Below are positions 32,801 through 44,078 of a stretch of DNA of 64,000 bases, in pieces. Source of the stretch: Sodiomyces alkalinus F11 (Eukaryota > Ascomycota > Sordariomycetes > Glomerellales > Plectosphaerellaceae); contig NW_021167089.1 in the NCBI RefSeq assembly GCF_003711515.1, positions 969,799 through 1,033,798 on the forward strand, read 5' to 3'. Both the position numbers and the translations under genes were made by a program. Below the pieces are notes generated by a model. It saw nothing but the letters and a program-made list of their open reading frames with translations, was not told the DNA's origin and ran no database searches. How positions within the stretch are numbered: the first letter of the stretch is position 1; every line of letters begins with the position of its first letter.

Positions 32801-34216
32801 ATGTGGTTCCGATCAAGGCATCGTTCAAGAAGTGATCTTCTCCGTGTCCCTTGTTTCTTTCTCTTTCTTAGTCCAATGACGCGTAATTTTTCATACATAC
32901 CGGCCTGCAAAACAGAGCACAGCGGTACGGAGCAAAACGCAGCAGGGATGATCAGAACGGGGAAAAGGCCGCAGGCACTACTGAGTACAGACGGTGGTCC
33001 CATGAGAAAGTCTGTCGGCCCAGCGTTCGGAACTCAGTAAACCAAGATGGTGTTAGCTGACCATACTGGGAACTCAATGCCCCAGGGGCAGGCCCCCTCT
33101 CAGCCCATTCGAGTCGGGGTTAACGGTCAAGAAATAATGCAAGTACCCGTAGGTAGATGCAACCAGCCGCTGTGCCGTGCCTTGGCATCGCATGGGAGTC
33201 TTTGATCTCAGAACTCGAACTGGAGTGGAAGGAGATTGAAAGGACAAAAGCGAACAGCACTGTTCATCCACATTGTTCGGTTCCGAGACGGCTACCTGCA
33301 GCTATATGCATGATCACTTAAGCCTCCTTAAGTTGACCGACCGTGGGGGCGGCGGGGCTGTTGAACTGGGGGTTGACCGCCCATCGAAACCGTCCGACTC
33401 GTTCGGACGAGGCACCACACACTTCAACAGTCCAACCAAGATAGCCGAGGGCCCGGTGAGGACGATCAGATGAGCCCGAGTCGCAGGTAAACGATGAGGT
33501 GAGACAAGAACCGACCGGAGGGACGGGTTGAGATTGACAACCCAAACCGAGTGACGGGACAAGACCGTTGTCTTGTCACAGCTGGTGCAGGACAAGACCA
33601 AGAAACCCAGCTTGACCGGGGAGTCATTCGGCGGTCGAGATTGCACGCGTTCCACCGCCGTTCTTCTCATCTGACGTGATGCAAAGCTTCTCCCGCCTGA
33701 AAGGGTAACGTAACAAGCTGTTTCGAGTCTTCCGCTCGCCTCCAACTGGCTGGAACGAGACAACCTCTCCCGACACCAACAAAATCCGCTCACAGTCACA
33801 AGACCGCGGACTATCCCTTCAACCCCCCTGGCTATATTGGCTCCTGTGGGTGAATGTGCTCGTTTAAGGGCGCCCAGAGTTGTCGGAAGCGTGAGGGGGC
33901 TGCTTGTGTTCTGCCGGATTAACATACCATGCCAAGTAGTCAAGACCTGAGGAGCCTGCCGACCTTGTTCGACGACTATATAAAGTCCAGGGTGGGAAGC
34001 CTCGACGGTGGGGGTGAGGCCTTCAACCCATCCTCATAACGGACTCTTCGTTCTCCGGTCTCTGTTCTCTGTTCTCCGCCTTCCGCCTGGACGTTTACCA
34101 AACTCGAATTCCCCTTCTTCAACCTCGTCTACTCACTCTGAGAAGAGTTCACGACAGTCTTCAACACTCGATTCTCGTTGTCATACACGCCATCATCACT
34201 TTCGACTGTCTCAATA
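29879..34216. other. gene-poor stretch, 4.3 kb
   Basis: No supportable gene. Contains a G-rich purine tract near 32010-32058, an inverted repeat CGTCCGACTCGTTCGGACG at about 33386-33404, and a 209-codon minus-strand frame (33314-33943) with no recognisable feature, which I rejected. Its right end is the promoter of the small Cys-rich ORF. Confidence 0.5.
33976..33985 (+). promoter_or_regulatory. TATA box (CTATATAAAG)
   Basis: A consensus TATA element about 230 bases upstream of ATG 34217, followed by a CT-rich stretch (34040-34110) typical of fungal transcription start regions. Confidence 0.55.
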
Positions 34217-34573
34217 ATGACTCGCGTATCAGATGATGAGGTCTGCGGATGCATCCAAGGATTTGGAACGCCGGCACCTTGTCCTGACTGCACCCCGTTT
34301 GGAAAGATGTACCAACATCCGTATGTCAGACAGAGAGACCCAGACACCTCTATCCAAGCTAACCAGGATGGTACTGAATCTGGGGGCGACAGGTCCACAA
34401 GATGCCGTTCCTGCGGCGGGCTGAGCATCGTCTTCTATAATCCTCACATTCCCAATTCCATGCCGGGTGGCAGTGCCCAGACTCAGAGCCCCCCATCCGG
34501 TAGCGGAAATAGTCAGACTTCACAGTCTGGTGGCAGCAATGGCGGAGCAGGGTCCTCCAGAGGTGGAGCTTGA
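34217..34573 (+). CDS. small Cys-rich protein, hypothetical (118 aa)
   Basis: Single open frame beginning at the ATG in CAATAATGACT, 118 aa. Three Cys pairs are spaced like metal ligands: CGC at residues 10-12, CPDC at 22-25 and CRSC at about 63-66. The C-terminal 35 residues are Gly/Ser/Gln/Pro-rich and disordered. There is no signal peptide, so it is probably intracellular. A TATA box and pyrimidine-rich leader upstream argue that it is expressed. I recognise no family; a small zinc-binding protein is a fair guess. An intron or a different start cannot be ruled out. Confidence 0.5.
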   Translation: MTRVSDDEVCGCIQGFGTPAPCPDCTPFGKMYQHPYVRQRDPDTSIQANQDGTESGGDRSTRCRSCGGLSIVFYNPHIPNSMPGGSAQTQSPPSGSGNSQTSQSGGSNGGAGSSRGGA

Positions 34574-35493
34574 GGACGCCATCAGTCATATCCTTTTATA
34601 TCAGGAACGTGAAATAGACCACGACTTCATCTGACGTTTCTCGGTGTCTTGTGAACGGTCGATACGGGGTCTCCTGCGTGCTTATAACGGCATTGTCGTC
34701 CTAATAGCCCTTGGGAGCACTTCGGAGCACTTGTACAGGCTGTATCGAAAACTGGGTTCGATCCCAAAGTCGTCCTAGGCTCCCAGCTGAACCCTTGTGC
34801 GCCGCGCAGGGGAAAACATTGGACTTGTATAACATCGTGGCAACCGCTCGAATTCCAAGTCAACCTATCCATATACTGTATCGGTTAGAGTACCCTAGGA
34901 TGGCTCCCTAGGGTTCCATATAGCGTCGAGGAAACCAGAGTGGCTTGAAGGGCAAAGCGAGGTGATTTTGACATCGAGTCCCCCTATTTGCTGGGTTACT
35001 AAATTGTGTCAACAAGGAAGGAAATGTGATATGGAGCACTGCCAGGTAAGATGGATGAGTTGAAAGTGAGTTTGGTCGAGTTCAGTACGGAGAGGTGAGG
35101 TGAGGCGTAGTACGGAGTAGGAGTGTGCAAATGTAACTTCAAGGAAGGTGTGTAAATAATCATTTCATACGGTGTTGATGACTAATTTATAGCCCCACAC
35201 GCCGAAATTCAATGTCCAAGCTCCCCTCGCAGGTACTTCATCCTTTGTACCGAATCTATACATTCTCTGGTGGGGTTTGACTGGGAAGCTCTCACCTTCA
35301 TACTGCCATCGCCAATTCCCCCCAGCTACGGTTTACGAGACATCACCTAAAGTCCAATGCGACCACTTGTGCTACTGCGCTCAACCACGACAGCCATACT
35401 CCAATCGCATTCTTTATCGCATTTTTTATCGGAATTTTGACGTGTACTATGCGACGGTCAAGACGTGGATCTTGTGCACTCTAACAGCCCACC
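34574..35493. other. intergenic, lst8 upstream region
   Basis: 0.9 kb without a gene. Holds TACGGAGTA (35111-35119) and related words (35086) upstream of lst8. Confidence 0.55.
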
Positions 35494-36758
35494 ATGTCTG
35501 TAATCCTTTGCACGGGTAAGTTTTGTCGATCCAGTTTCCTGTTCGCCCATGGCCCCCGTTCGCGGTTACTTCAGGCTACCAGCGAAGGAATGTCATTGCT
35601 AACTGATACTAGCGGGATATGACCACACAATTCGGTATGAGAACGATCGTTGTCCTCCTTGAAACTCTTGTTGCGAAGCTCGTCCCTATCCTAACCGAAC
35701 CACGCTGGTGACAGGTTCTGGGAAGCCCTCTCCGGCATCTGCTCCCGAACAATCCAACACCCGGACTCGCAGGTCAATCGCCTCTGCATTTCCCCAGACA
35801 AGCGCTTCCTCGCTGCCGCCGGCCACCACACGGTCAAGCTCTTCGACATCAAATCGACCAACCCTAACCCGCTGCTAACCTTCGAGGGCCACACGGGGAA
35901 TATCACAGGCGTCGCCTTCCACTGCGAGGGCAAATGGATGGTCACGAGTTCCGAGGATGGCACTGTCAAGATTTGGGAAACACGTTCCGGCCAGGTACAA
36001 CGCAGCTACAACCACGGCTCGCCCGCCAACGACGTCGTCATCCACCCCAACCAGGGCGAGATCATTAGCTGCGACCGCATGGGCAGCGTCCGCGTCTGGG
36101 ACCTCGCAGAGAACACTTGCTCCCACCAGCTGATCCCCGAGGAGGACGTGTCCGTATCAAGCGTCACCGTCGCGAGCGACGGCTCACTCCTCTGCGCCGC
36201 CAACAACGCTGTATGTACATTGAAATGCCCTTTAGTTCTCTCCTCCTCCCCCTCCCCTTGTCTCCTTTTTACCCCTTTCTCCCCTTGTCCGTCCCCTCGC
36301 ACTCGACATGGCTGACCAAGGGTAACCCCCCCCACCTGCAGGGAAACGTATTCGTCTGGCACCTAGTCCAGTCCATGGAGCGCACCCAGCTCGTCCCCGT
36401 CACCCACTTCAGCGCCCACAAAGAATACATCACCCGCATCCTCCTCTCCCCAGACGGCAAGAAGCTCGCCACCTGCAGCGCCGACCACACCGCCAAGATT
36501 TGGGAAGTCACTGACCTCGACCCCGCTACCGAAGACGATGGCCCGCGCCCTTACCCGCTCGAGGCCACCCTTACCGGCCATCAGCGCTGGGTCTGGGACT
36601 GCGCCTTCAGCGCCGATTCTGCCTACCTCGTCACCGCCTGCTCTGACCACTACGCCCGCCTCTGGGAATTGCACAGCCAGCAGATCATCCGCCAGTACAA
36701 TGGTCACCATCGCGGTGCCGTCTGCGTTGCCCTAAACGACTACTCCGAGACTAGGTGA
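35494..36758 (+). CDS. lst8: LST8, WD40 subunit of TOR complexes
   Basis: Exons join(35494..35515,35613..35634,35715..36210,36342..36758), 318 aa, as expected for fungal Lst8. The first two coding exons are each only 22 bases and together encode MSVILCTAGYDHTIR. The rest shows seven WD40 blades, e.g. HTVKLFDIKS, GTVKIWETRSG, GSVRVWDLAEN, GNVFVWHLV, HTAKIWEVTD and HYARLWELHS, with GH-type starts such as FEGHTGNITGVAFH and LTGHQRWVWDCAF. Lst8 binds the TOR kinase domain and is essential for TORC1 and TORC2 signalling in nutrient and growth control. Introns are 97, 80 and 131 bases; the last contains long C/T runs before CTGCAG. Converges with the cex1 gene 530 bases downstream. Confidence 0.97.
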
Positions 36759-37290
36759 ACGGTGCATGCGTCATTGGTGACGGTGGATACGTGGAGAATT
36801 CTTTATAGTTGGTGTAATTACGGACCTTCTGGCAGTGAAGGAAGAGAGTATGGGGCTTGGGGTATTGGATGGAACGGTGAGCTAGTGTCAGCTCCCAATT
36901 TTTCTTCTGGTCCTCTTATTCCGGGTATTTGCCTCACTACGCCTTTGATCTTCTATTGTCAGTCATTCTTGGGTTTGCTTGGTTTGGTTCAGGATCTGGG
37001 ATATCAGGGCGAAACGGCATGGCGTCTGGAAATCCATAGCAAGGAGCTCAGTTTTTCATCAAGCCCTGGTAAGGGGTGTCATTATTGACGATATCGACGT
37101 TCCGCTTTCTATCCTGATCAACGACTTCCAACGCAACATGATGGTATCCTAGTTTTCGAAGAAGGCTGCCTGTCCTGCAAACCCCCACCATGGGTTTGCC
37201 CAGCTTACATGAATCTCTCCCCTGCCATCCATACAACCCTACAGCCTGGACGGTTATTTCTCCGTCATGCACGACTGCTCTGCTGCTCTC
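36759..37290. other. intergenic, convergent lst8/cex1 3' flanks
   Basis: About 0.5 kb of shared 3' flanking sequence. No gene or repeat seen. Confidence 0.6.
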
Positions 37291-39767
37291 TCACCATCCA
37301 TCCCCCCAGCCACCATCGTCTTCGCCCGTATCCTTCGGCTTCATGTCGATCTTCTTGGGGACGACAGGTTTGGAGACTGGCTTAGCGACCGCCGACTTTT
37401 TCGTTGTTGTACTTGTGGAGGCGGAGGACTTGGTCAACCCCCTGGGCAAAGGCTTTTTCGTCCCGCTCTTCTTCTGGGCCTGCGCCGCCAGCCAGCCCGC
37501 AAAGTCGGGCTCAGCCCCATCATCAAGTGGTGTCGCAGTGGCCGGGGTGGCTTTGGAAGACGAAGAGGAGGTCGGTCTCGCCGTGGCGGGCTGGGTCGAC
37601 GCGTCAAAGTAGTTGTCTTCATCGTCCATTTCGCCCCATGCGTCCGCATCGTTGGCGCCGGTGTCTTCGAAGAAGGCATCTGCGGAAGAAGCCTGGGTTG
37701 GCGCGGTGTGCGAGCTGGCCGGTGGAGGCGACTTGAGGGCTTGCCTATGCAGTGAAGACGCCGATGATGTCGGTTTCCTCGCGTCGGGAACGGGAGATGT
37801 TGCTTGGCGAGGAGTGGAACCCCCGGAAGCAGTACCATTGGTCTGCATTTCTCCTGCTGCCGAAGAGAGTTTATTGGTGAACGAGGATATTGCCCATCCA
37901 GCCCAGGAAGAGCCTTCGCTGGGCTGAGGTGTGCTCATCCGCGGTGCGCCTGCCACGTCCGTGTTGTTCGGCGGAAGAGCTGTATCAGGCATACTGGCGG
38001 CTGCCTTTCGAATTCTTTGCATGTAGACCTCCATCGTGGTAGCAGCTTGATCCCGAACAAGTTTCTCCTTATCGACGAGCAGCGGGCACACGGCCGGCAT
38101 AATACGGGTGGCAATGTCCTCTGTCGTGAAGTGCTCGTTCGTGGCCGCCAAGGCCATGAGGGCAGCGTTCCGCGCATGATTAAACGGATCCCGCAGAGAC
38201 CGCGTGAAGGCAGCGATCAGCACCTTCGCCCTCGTAGACGACCCAAGATTCTTGGCAATCTTTCCAAGGCAGATGGTGGTGTTGGTCCGGAGACCGGGTT
38301 GGTCGTCGTTGGCCGTCTTGGCCAGATGCCTCAAGAGCTCGCCGTTGATGGTGCGATCCGACAATTTTGTGACGAAAACAAGGACGGATTTGACCGTCTG
38401 CTCGCGGACTATTGGTGCGGCATCTGAAAATCCGGTGACAATCTGGGGGAAAATTTTGTCGTTGACGGCCTTCTGCGGCAACCGGTCTATCAGGTGTTGC
38501 AGGTTGTCGAGGAGGCACACGCGAATGGCGCGATCTGGGTTCGAGAAAAGTCGGATGATGGCCGGCATCACCTTGGCTTCGAAGTCATCTTTCGAGAGTT
38601 GCCCCGTGATCTTCATGACAATACCCAGCGCCTTCGGGCCGCCTCCGCCATATTCAACCGACTTGAGCAGCTCGGGAAGCACCTTCATCTTGAAGAAGTC
38701 CTCCGGGAAATCCTCCGACATCATCTGGTCAAGGTTCCTGTCTCGGTTAGTGGGTGCGATTTTGAACCAGAGGGAATACGCGACGAGGTCGAGTCGACTT
38801 ACTCCAAGAACATTTCCCGTTCTGTCTCCGACTTGACGCCAAGATTATCGAGTCCGTCTGTCAGCTTGATCAGAGGGCTGTCAAAGAAGCCACCGGCGCG
38901 CGAGCCCTGGTCTAAGAAATGCGCAATGCTGAGGCGGGCCTTGGGGTTCGCATTCACGAGCCGTTTATAGCTCGCATGCATGGACGGGGGGATATTTTTG
39001 GTCTGGCCTGCTCGATCCGAGCTCGTGAAGTCGCCGTTGAAGGCTTCGAAAATGAGGCACCCTAATCCAAACGAATCCACAGCCGAATGAGGGCTCTTCT
39101 TGATCGCACCCCAACCATCGCGAGCAAGTTCCGGGGGCGCATAGCGGGCCGCCTCGGGGACGAGACTGCCATGTGTCTTGGGTCCGGTTAGCACGACTCC
39201 CTCTCCCAAACGTGTGCTATTAAAAACCAAACCGTACGTAAATGACAGCTTCATCGTCTTTGATATTGCTCAATAGCTCAAACCCCCCTAGCTTCCACTC
39301 GCCGCTTTCCGATGTGTACACAGAGCCGACTCGAACGCTACCGTGTATGGAGGCGGCCTCGTCATTGATGAACTTGAGAGTCCTCTAGGGTCACGTTGTT
39401 CATCAGTAAGGAAGCTCGTAGACGCTGATTCGAAGAATAAACCCACCGCAATACTGTGTAGACCCCATTTTATTGTCTCCGGATTCAGACTTTTCCTCCT
39501 CACATGCCATCGCAGCGGCACCAGCCTTTCGGTCGCTATGTAGAGATGGGTGTCGGTCTAGAGTACCCAGCGGATCAGAGATGGGTAAACCGGGCAGTGA
39601 CGCCTCTCGAGGGTGGGGAATCATACCTCCACGGTATCCAACACCTTGATGACGCCGGGGTGTCGCAAGGTTCTTAGCTTTCGCAGGGCATTCTTGGCCA
39701 GTGGCAGTCGAGACTTGTTGGCAGCGATATCGAAAGAGAAAATGCTGCAGTTGGATCCGTCCTCCTA

Positions 39768-39805
<38 letters not shown>

Positions 39806-39980
39806 GTCAGCTGCTATGTTGGACAAGCCGTTGAATATCGACAGGAGAGGACACACGAACCTTCTTGGTGCCGTTATGAAGCGTCCATATAGACTGCTCA
39901 ACATCAACCCTGTCGCCGATAGTGTAGGGCAACGGTGGCCCTTGGGAGATGGCCGATGCTACAGCGGAGAAGAAATTCAT
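37291..39980 (-). CDS. cex1: SCY1-like pseudokinase Cex1 (tRNA export / COPI-linked)
   Basis: Exons complement(join(37291..38737,38803..39176,39238..39384,39447..39557,39627..39764,39861..39980)), 778 aa, near yeast Cex1 (about 760). All five junctions keep frame. Residues 1 to about 300 form a kinase-like domain beginning MNFFSAVASAISQGPPLPYT. The HRD and DFG motifs are absent (ASIHGSVRVG and KLGGFELL stand in their places), so it is a pseudokinase. Residues 320-560 are HEAT repeats (IIRLFSNPDRAIRVCLLDNL, FPQIVTGFSDAAPIVREQTV). The C-terminal 200 residues are Ser/Pro/Thr-rich with acidic-aromatic islands, ending DDGGWGDGW. Known role: Cex1/SCYL1 proteins collect tRNA at the nuclear pore and interact with COPI coats. 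One intron contains a GA repeat. Confidence 0.96.
39771..39803. repeat. (GA)16 microsatellite in cex1 intron 1
   Basis: Perfect dinucleotide run only about 6 bases from the acceptor of the first cex1 intron; on the sense strand it is CT and serves as the polypyrimidine tract. Confidence 0.95.
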
Positions 39981-41502
39981 GGTGGAGGGCAGCTGGTGGG
40001 AAGACGAGGATAGGGAAGGGCGGGAAGAAGGCGCATCCGGGCGCTGTCGCAATTCGTAATTTTCGGTGATAGCGCAGTCTACTCGAGTCGTTGCTACCGG
40101 CACAAAAGACGAGCCCTCCTTGGTGAAGGAATCCCGGAGATAATTCCACGGTGAGAGGATCGTTGATGGTTAACGGTTAATGGTTGATGGTGCGCGTGCC
40201 TGCGTGTCCAGATGCTGGTACTGTACCAGGCCAATATCCGGAGTAGCCCCCTACACGTATTTCGTACTTGCCTTGTACGGAGTACGAATATGAACTATTA
40301 AGGTATTGATCACTTCGTAAGGTACTTTACCTAAGGTAGGTATGGGTTGACGGTACCGAGTCCAAAGTGACGTGCGGTGCCAATGAACCCCCTGGTAGGT
40401 CTATGAGGTACGTACGAGGCTGGCAGCCGCATCCCCGCGCTAAACCGTTCTGATCTTGGTCCAGGTTGATTGATTGGAGGGGTGGATAATTACCTACGGA
40501 GTACGAAGTACACGTACATTGTACCTACCTTTAGGTCCAGCGGCTTGGCTCAGTCGCACCTGCGCTTGTCGCGAGCTGCTTCTTCACGTTCTCCTTCTTC
40601 ACACATCGCTTTCTCGCTTCTTCTTCTTCTTCTTCTTCCCCGCGCCATATTTTTCACCTATTTCAATGATTTTGGGATGAAGATGCGGAAAGCCCTGCAC
40701 CATCGAGAGTTCCGGAGACAAAAGGACAGCCTGGATTGGGTTCTTATCCTTGCTTCGACTTTGATAGCCCACTCGCACTCGCGGATGGCTCGAAGCTTTC
40801 CCCATCCCCAACGTCGCGAAACCTCCCCAACCTCTCACCTGGCCTAACTTGGCTTCTACCCAGCTGCACCGAGGCTCTGATATAAGGCTTCGTACGAAAC
40901 CTTCTTACTTGTCTCGGAATTGACGCGTTTCTCATGCATGTCCTTTCACGCGACGGAAGCAACTCGATGCTGGTACTTTCACCGTAGTGAGAGCCGGGAC
41001 GATTATGCCTTATTCCAGGTAAGCCTTTTTCAGCTACATTATTCGTCCTCCGTACTGTCTCTATATCATTCTCTCTGCCATGCTTTGCTGCTGTGATGAC
41101 CATTGGTAAAAGGTCCGACAACTTGGGACCCTTCTGGGGTTGCTTTTCTTCACTCTTGCGCCAGCCTTGTCCATTACCTCGCCACACGGCTTGCTCGTGT
41201 CATGGTTCACCATGGACCCCGTCAAACATACGGGTATTCTATCAAGAACTTGGAGGTCACATCACCAAAGCGCGTCCTCTTTTGGACTGCGCTGCCGCTT
41301 TATGGAGTTCAGCTTTCCGATGTGCTCCACGAAGCTGAACCAAAGGCTGCGGCGAACAGGTTGGGAGGAGTTCTCGGACTCGGCTCCGTTGGATGAGAAC
41401 TGCAAAACCGCTGTGGTCCCCAGAGTGAGGATACATAAAAGAAACTGAAAAGATCTGAGCACAAAGCAACGGCTCCCTCCCCTCTTCTCTCTGTCTCTTT
41501 AT

Positions 41503-41518
41503 CCCCCCCCCCCCCCCC
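41503..41518. repeat. poly(C) run, 16 bases
   Basis: Homopolymer in the divergent intergenic region, within pyrimidine-rich sequence. Confidence 0.9.
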
Positions 41519-41796
41519 TTTCATGAAGGAGAGGGAGAAAAAATACAGAAAGAAACAGAAACGACGTCCCCGAGTCATCCGCCTCCATATGACGGAAAGC
41601 GCCTTATATACTACATGGGAATGACTAACTCGTGCTTCTAAAGGGCCGACGACCAGGGAGTATTTGTTTTTAGTTAGATGCTCGCTTTGCGACACCCGAA
41701 ACGGATATCCGACCTTCGAACCTCTTCCAAAATTTCCAGTTTAGACCTAAGAAGTCAGTGCGGGAACGAGGTGATAGTACTAATCTGCGGCAGCGG

Positions 41797-41820
41797 CAGC
41801 AGCAGCAGCAGCAGCAGCAG
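41797..41820. repeat. (CAG)8 trinucleotide repeat
   Basis: Perfect repeat preceded by CAGCGG, about 130 bases before ATG 41949, probably in the leader of that gene. Confidence 0.9.
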
Positions 41821-41948
41821 AGCCCGACTTACCCGACGTTACTTCACCGTTCAATAGTGGTGAAGGCACGTTATGACTAGTTCCTTGTCAACTCATTTCC
41901 ACTAGTCCGATCCCTCCCCTGTCCTCCTTCCCTTACACGACATCGGGG

Positions 41949-44078
41949 TTGATTGAGAGCCCGTTTCGCCTTCAGAGGCGCAAGATGGTTTCGGATGCTC
42001 TCAAACCAGTCGTGGGGAGACAGTGTCTTTATCCAGGCTGCTCTTCCATGCTGATAACGTCGCAACGGTACTGCCTTCAGCATCAAGACTCGCATATCAA
42101 CAGGCACGACCAGCAGCAAGCTGGTCATGGCCGATCGGTCGGAGGACACTCTTTAGCCGAGGAGGGCTTCCTTCGCAGCCCTGAGCGGCAACATGGTCGG
42201 CCCCGTATGGCCCCCGATTCTTACCCCACCGAGCCTGGTCCCTCCATGCATCCGAGACAGTTTGGTCAAACTGGACCCGGCCTTCCTGTCAACTCCCGGC
42301 TAGACTCTGAATTCGCCCAACAAGCCACCAAGACAGCTAAAAAGACGGCAAAGACTTCATCAGTTAGCCGGATGTACATGGCACCCTCCCCCCGGATGGT
42401 GAGAACTCAGCCTCCGTCCTCCAGGGAATCCTTTGAAGTGGATTCCGCTCGCTTTGAACACCAGTCGCTTGGCGGCCAGCGGATTTCCGATGCTACAACC
42501 AGGACCGCCCTATTCAGTCTTCATCCTAGCAAGGGCGCAGGATCGCAGTCCTTCTCCCATCTCCGTACCCCAACCGAGCCAGGCTTTGTTAAACACAATG
42601 GACCTCAGACGGCCAAACGAGGGACGGAACTCACAGCACCAACTACGGCACCGCCCAAGGGCCCTTCTAGCGTCAAAGAGGATAAAATGGGTCCCTCAGA
42701 TTCTCGGGTCAACCGGGGAGACGCGCAGTCGCCATCTTCCACTCCCACGACGGGAAATGTACCGAGCTTTTGCGGGTTCTCGTCTACGAGATTTGCACCT
42801 CTCGATATTCCCATCCAAGGTACCGACGAAGGGTTGAGGACAAGTACAAACTCGTTGTCAAACGGACAAGACACATCGAGGTTGAGCTCTTCAATACGCC
42901 ACCCGATCAGTCGCCCCCCACCAGCACCACCTAACAGATCACTGAATAGTAAGAGCTTCCAGAGGAAGAGATTAAAGATCCCGGCTGCCGTTAAACGAGT
43001 ACCTTCTGGGCTCCCCCCTCGGCCACTCCGCGCTGCCGTCAAGAGGGTACCTGCTGGGCTTCCACCTGTGCTAATTCCCGACGATGACGGTACGTCGGAT
43101 GAGTCCGAATCATCCCAATCACCCCAGCGCCCTCAGAAGACGAGAAGGATTCATACGCCGGAACCATCGCTCCCATCGCTCCCATCGGCCAATGGCAATC
43201 CCACATCTAGTACTACGATACAACAAGCTCCCCCGATAAGCCAACCTGCAGCCTCTCTTAATCTGCAACATCTCGGTCTTCCGCCGCACCAGAAACCTGC
43301 TAATGATTCCTCTCGAGGATCAGTTGCCTCGTCGGTTGAGCGACAACAGCCAGCGCCCTCTACCGTCGAGGATCCTCTTCGCTCCGTAAATACACCCAGT
43401 CAGACTGAGGACTGCTTCTCCTTCGTTGGAGAGGAGGAGAGAATCCTGGGTAAGCACAACGGCGGCCAAACACCTTCGCCTCCAGGCGCGACATCGCATG
43501 TCTCTCAGGAAGCGCATCGTCTACGGAAGGCCGCGACTTTCGACCAAGCAAAGTTCGATGCAGTGTTTTATGGCCAGGAATTAGCTGGGCCGCCTCCGTC
43601 CGGCGTGACGGTACCACCGGCTAAGCAGAAGCGTGCTCCGCCGCCCGGAGAAGATGGCAAGCTTTACCTCAATATCGACCCGCGCATTCACTGGCCTCGT
43701 AGATGGACAGATGAGTGGTATGAAAATAAGATGAAGGAGATTCGGGCGCGCGGCGGGCGGAAAGCAAACTGGGGTCGAGCTGCCCAGCGCATGCGTGAGC
43801 AGCGGTTGGGTGAAAAGGCCCAGAGCCAAGTGGAAGCAGACGCTGTGGCACCAGCGCAGGCGTCAACGCCACGCTTGCGGGAGCCCGAGCCGTGGATGCA
43901 CCATCGCCGGATCGACTTTGAGGATCTGTCAGAAGACGAACTGCCCGACTACGTACTGGAAAACCCAGCTTGGGCGCGTGCATGTGCTTGGATGCGTTCG
44001 AATGCGGAGGAGCGCCGCCAACGTGCGAAGACATCAGCTGGTGAGGCACTTCGGCGCATTCTCTCCCATACAACGTGA
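41949..44078 (+). CDS. unknown protein with Cys/His cluster and conserved C-terminal block (709 aa)
   Basis: Single exon. Near the N-terminus CLYPGCSSMLITSQRYCLQH places C26, C31, C42 and H45 as a possible zinc-binding cluster (C-x4-C-x10-C-x2-H). A long Ser/Pro-rich disordered middle follows (residues 50-550). It contains an internal near-duplication: AAVKRVPSGLPPRPL followed by AAVKRVPAGLPPVLI. A C-terminal block at about residues 566-615 (LYLNIDPRIHWPRRWTDEWY then KMKEIRARGGRKANWGRAAQ) is rich in Trp and basic residues and looks folded and conserved. I do not recognise the family; nuclear or nucleic-acid association would fit the composition but is inference. A second ATG twelve codons in (41985, MVSDALKP) may be the true start. 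Confidence 0.8.
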   Translation: MIESPFRLQRRKMVSDALKPVVGRQCLYPGCSSMLITSQRYCLQHQDSHINRHDQQQAGHGRSVGGHSLAEEGFLRSPERQHGRPRMAPDSYPTEPGPSMHPRQFGQTGPGLPVNSRLDSEFAQQATKTAKKTAKTSSVSRMYMAPSPRMVRTQPPSSRESFEVDSARFEHQSLGGQRISDATTRTALFSLHPSKGAGSQSFSHLRTPTEPGFVKHNGPQTAKRGTELTAPTTAPPKGPSSVKEDKMGPSDSRVNRGDAQSPSSTPTTGNVPSFCGFSSTRFAPLDIPIQGTDEGLRTSTNSLSNGQDTSRLSSSIRHPISRPPPAPPNRSLNSKSFQRKRLKIPAAVKRVPSGLPPRPLRAAVKRVPAGLPPVLIPDDDGTSDESESSQSPQRPQKTRRIHTPEPSLPSLPSANGNPTSSTTIQQAPPISQPAASLNLQHLGLPPHQKPANDSSRGSVASSVERQQPAPSTVEDPLRSVNTPSQTEDCFSFVGEEERILGKHNGGQTPSPPGATSHVSQEAHRLRKAATFDQAKFDAVFYGQELAGPPPSGVTVPPAKQKRAPPPGEDGKLYLNIDPRIHWPRRWTDEWYENKMKEIRARGGRKANWGRAAQRMREQRLGEKAQSQVEADAVAPAQASTPRLREPEPWMHHRRIDFEDLSEDELPDYVLENPAWARACAWMRSNAEERRQRAKTSAGEALRRILSHTT

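Larger units (their letters stand above)
39981..41948. other. intergenic, 2 kb divergent region
   Basis: Between cex1 (-) and the 709-aa gene (+). Contains TACGGAGTAC at 40276-40285 and 40495-40504, a CTT repeat (about 40617-40639), a C16 run (41503-41518) and (CAG)8 (41797-41820). Three overlapping frames at 41093-41448 look equally poor and are not called. Confidence 0.5.

Noticed and set aside
33314..33943. 209-codon minus-strand frame
   Set aside because: No recognisable domain, low-complexity ends, no promoter or splice context, and overlapping frames on both strands.
11012..36758. A functional TOR/nitrogen gene cluster (Par32-like plus lst8)
   Set aside because: The two genes are 24 kb apart with unrelated genes between and no shared promoter features.
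41093..41448. Three overlapping plus-strand frames of 81-102 codons
   Set aside because: No frame is better than another and none contains a family signature.
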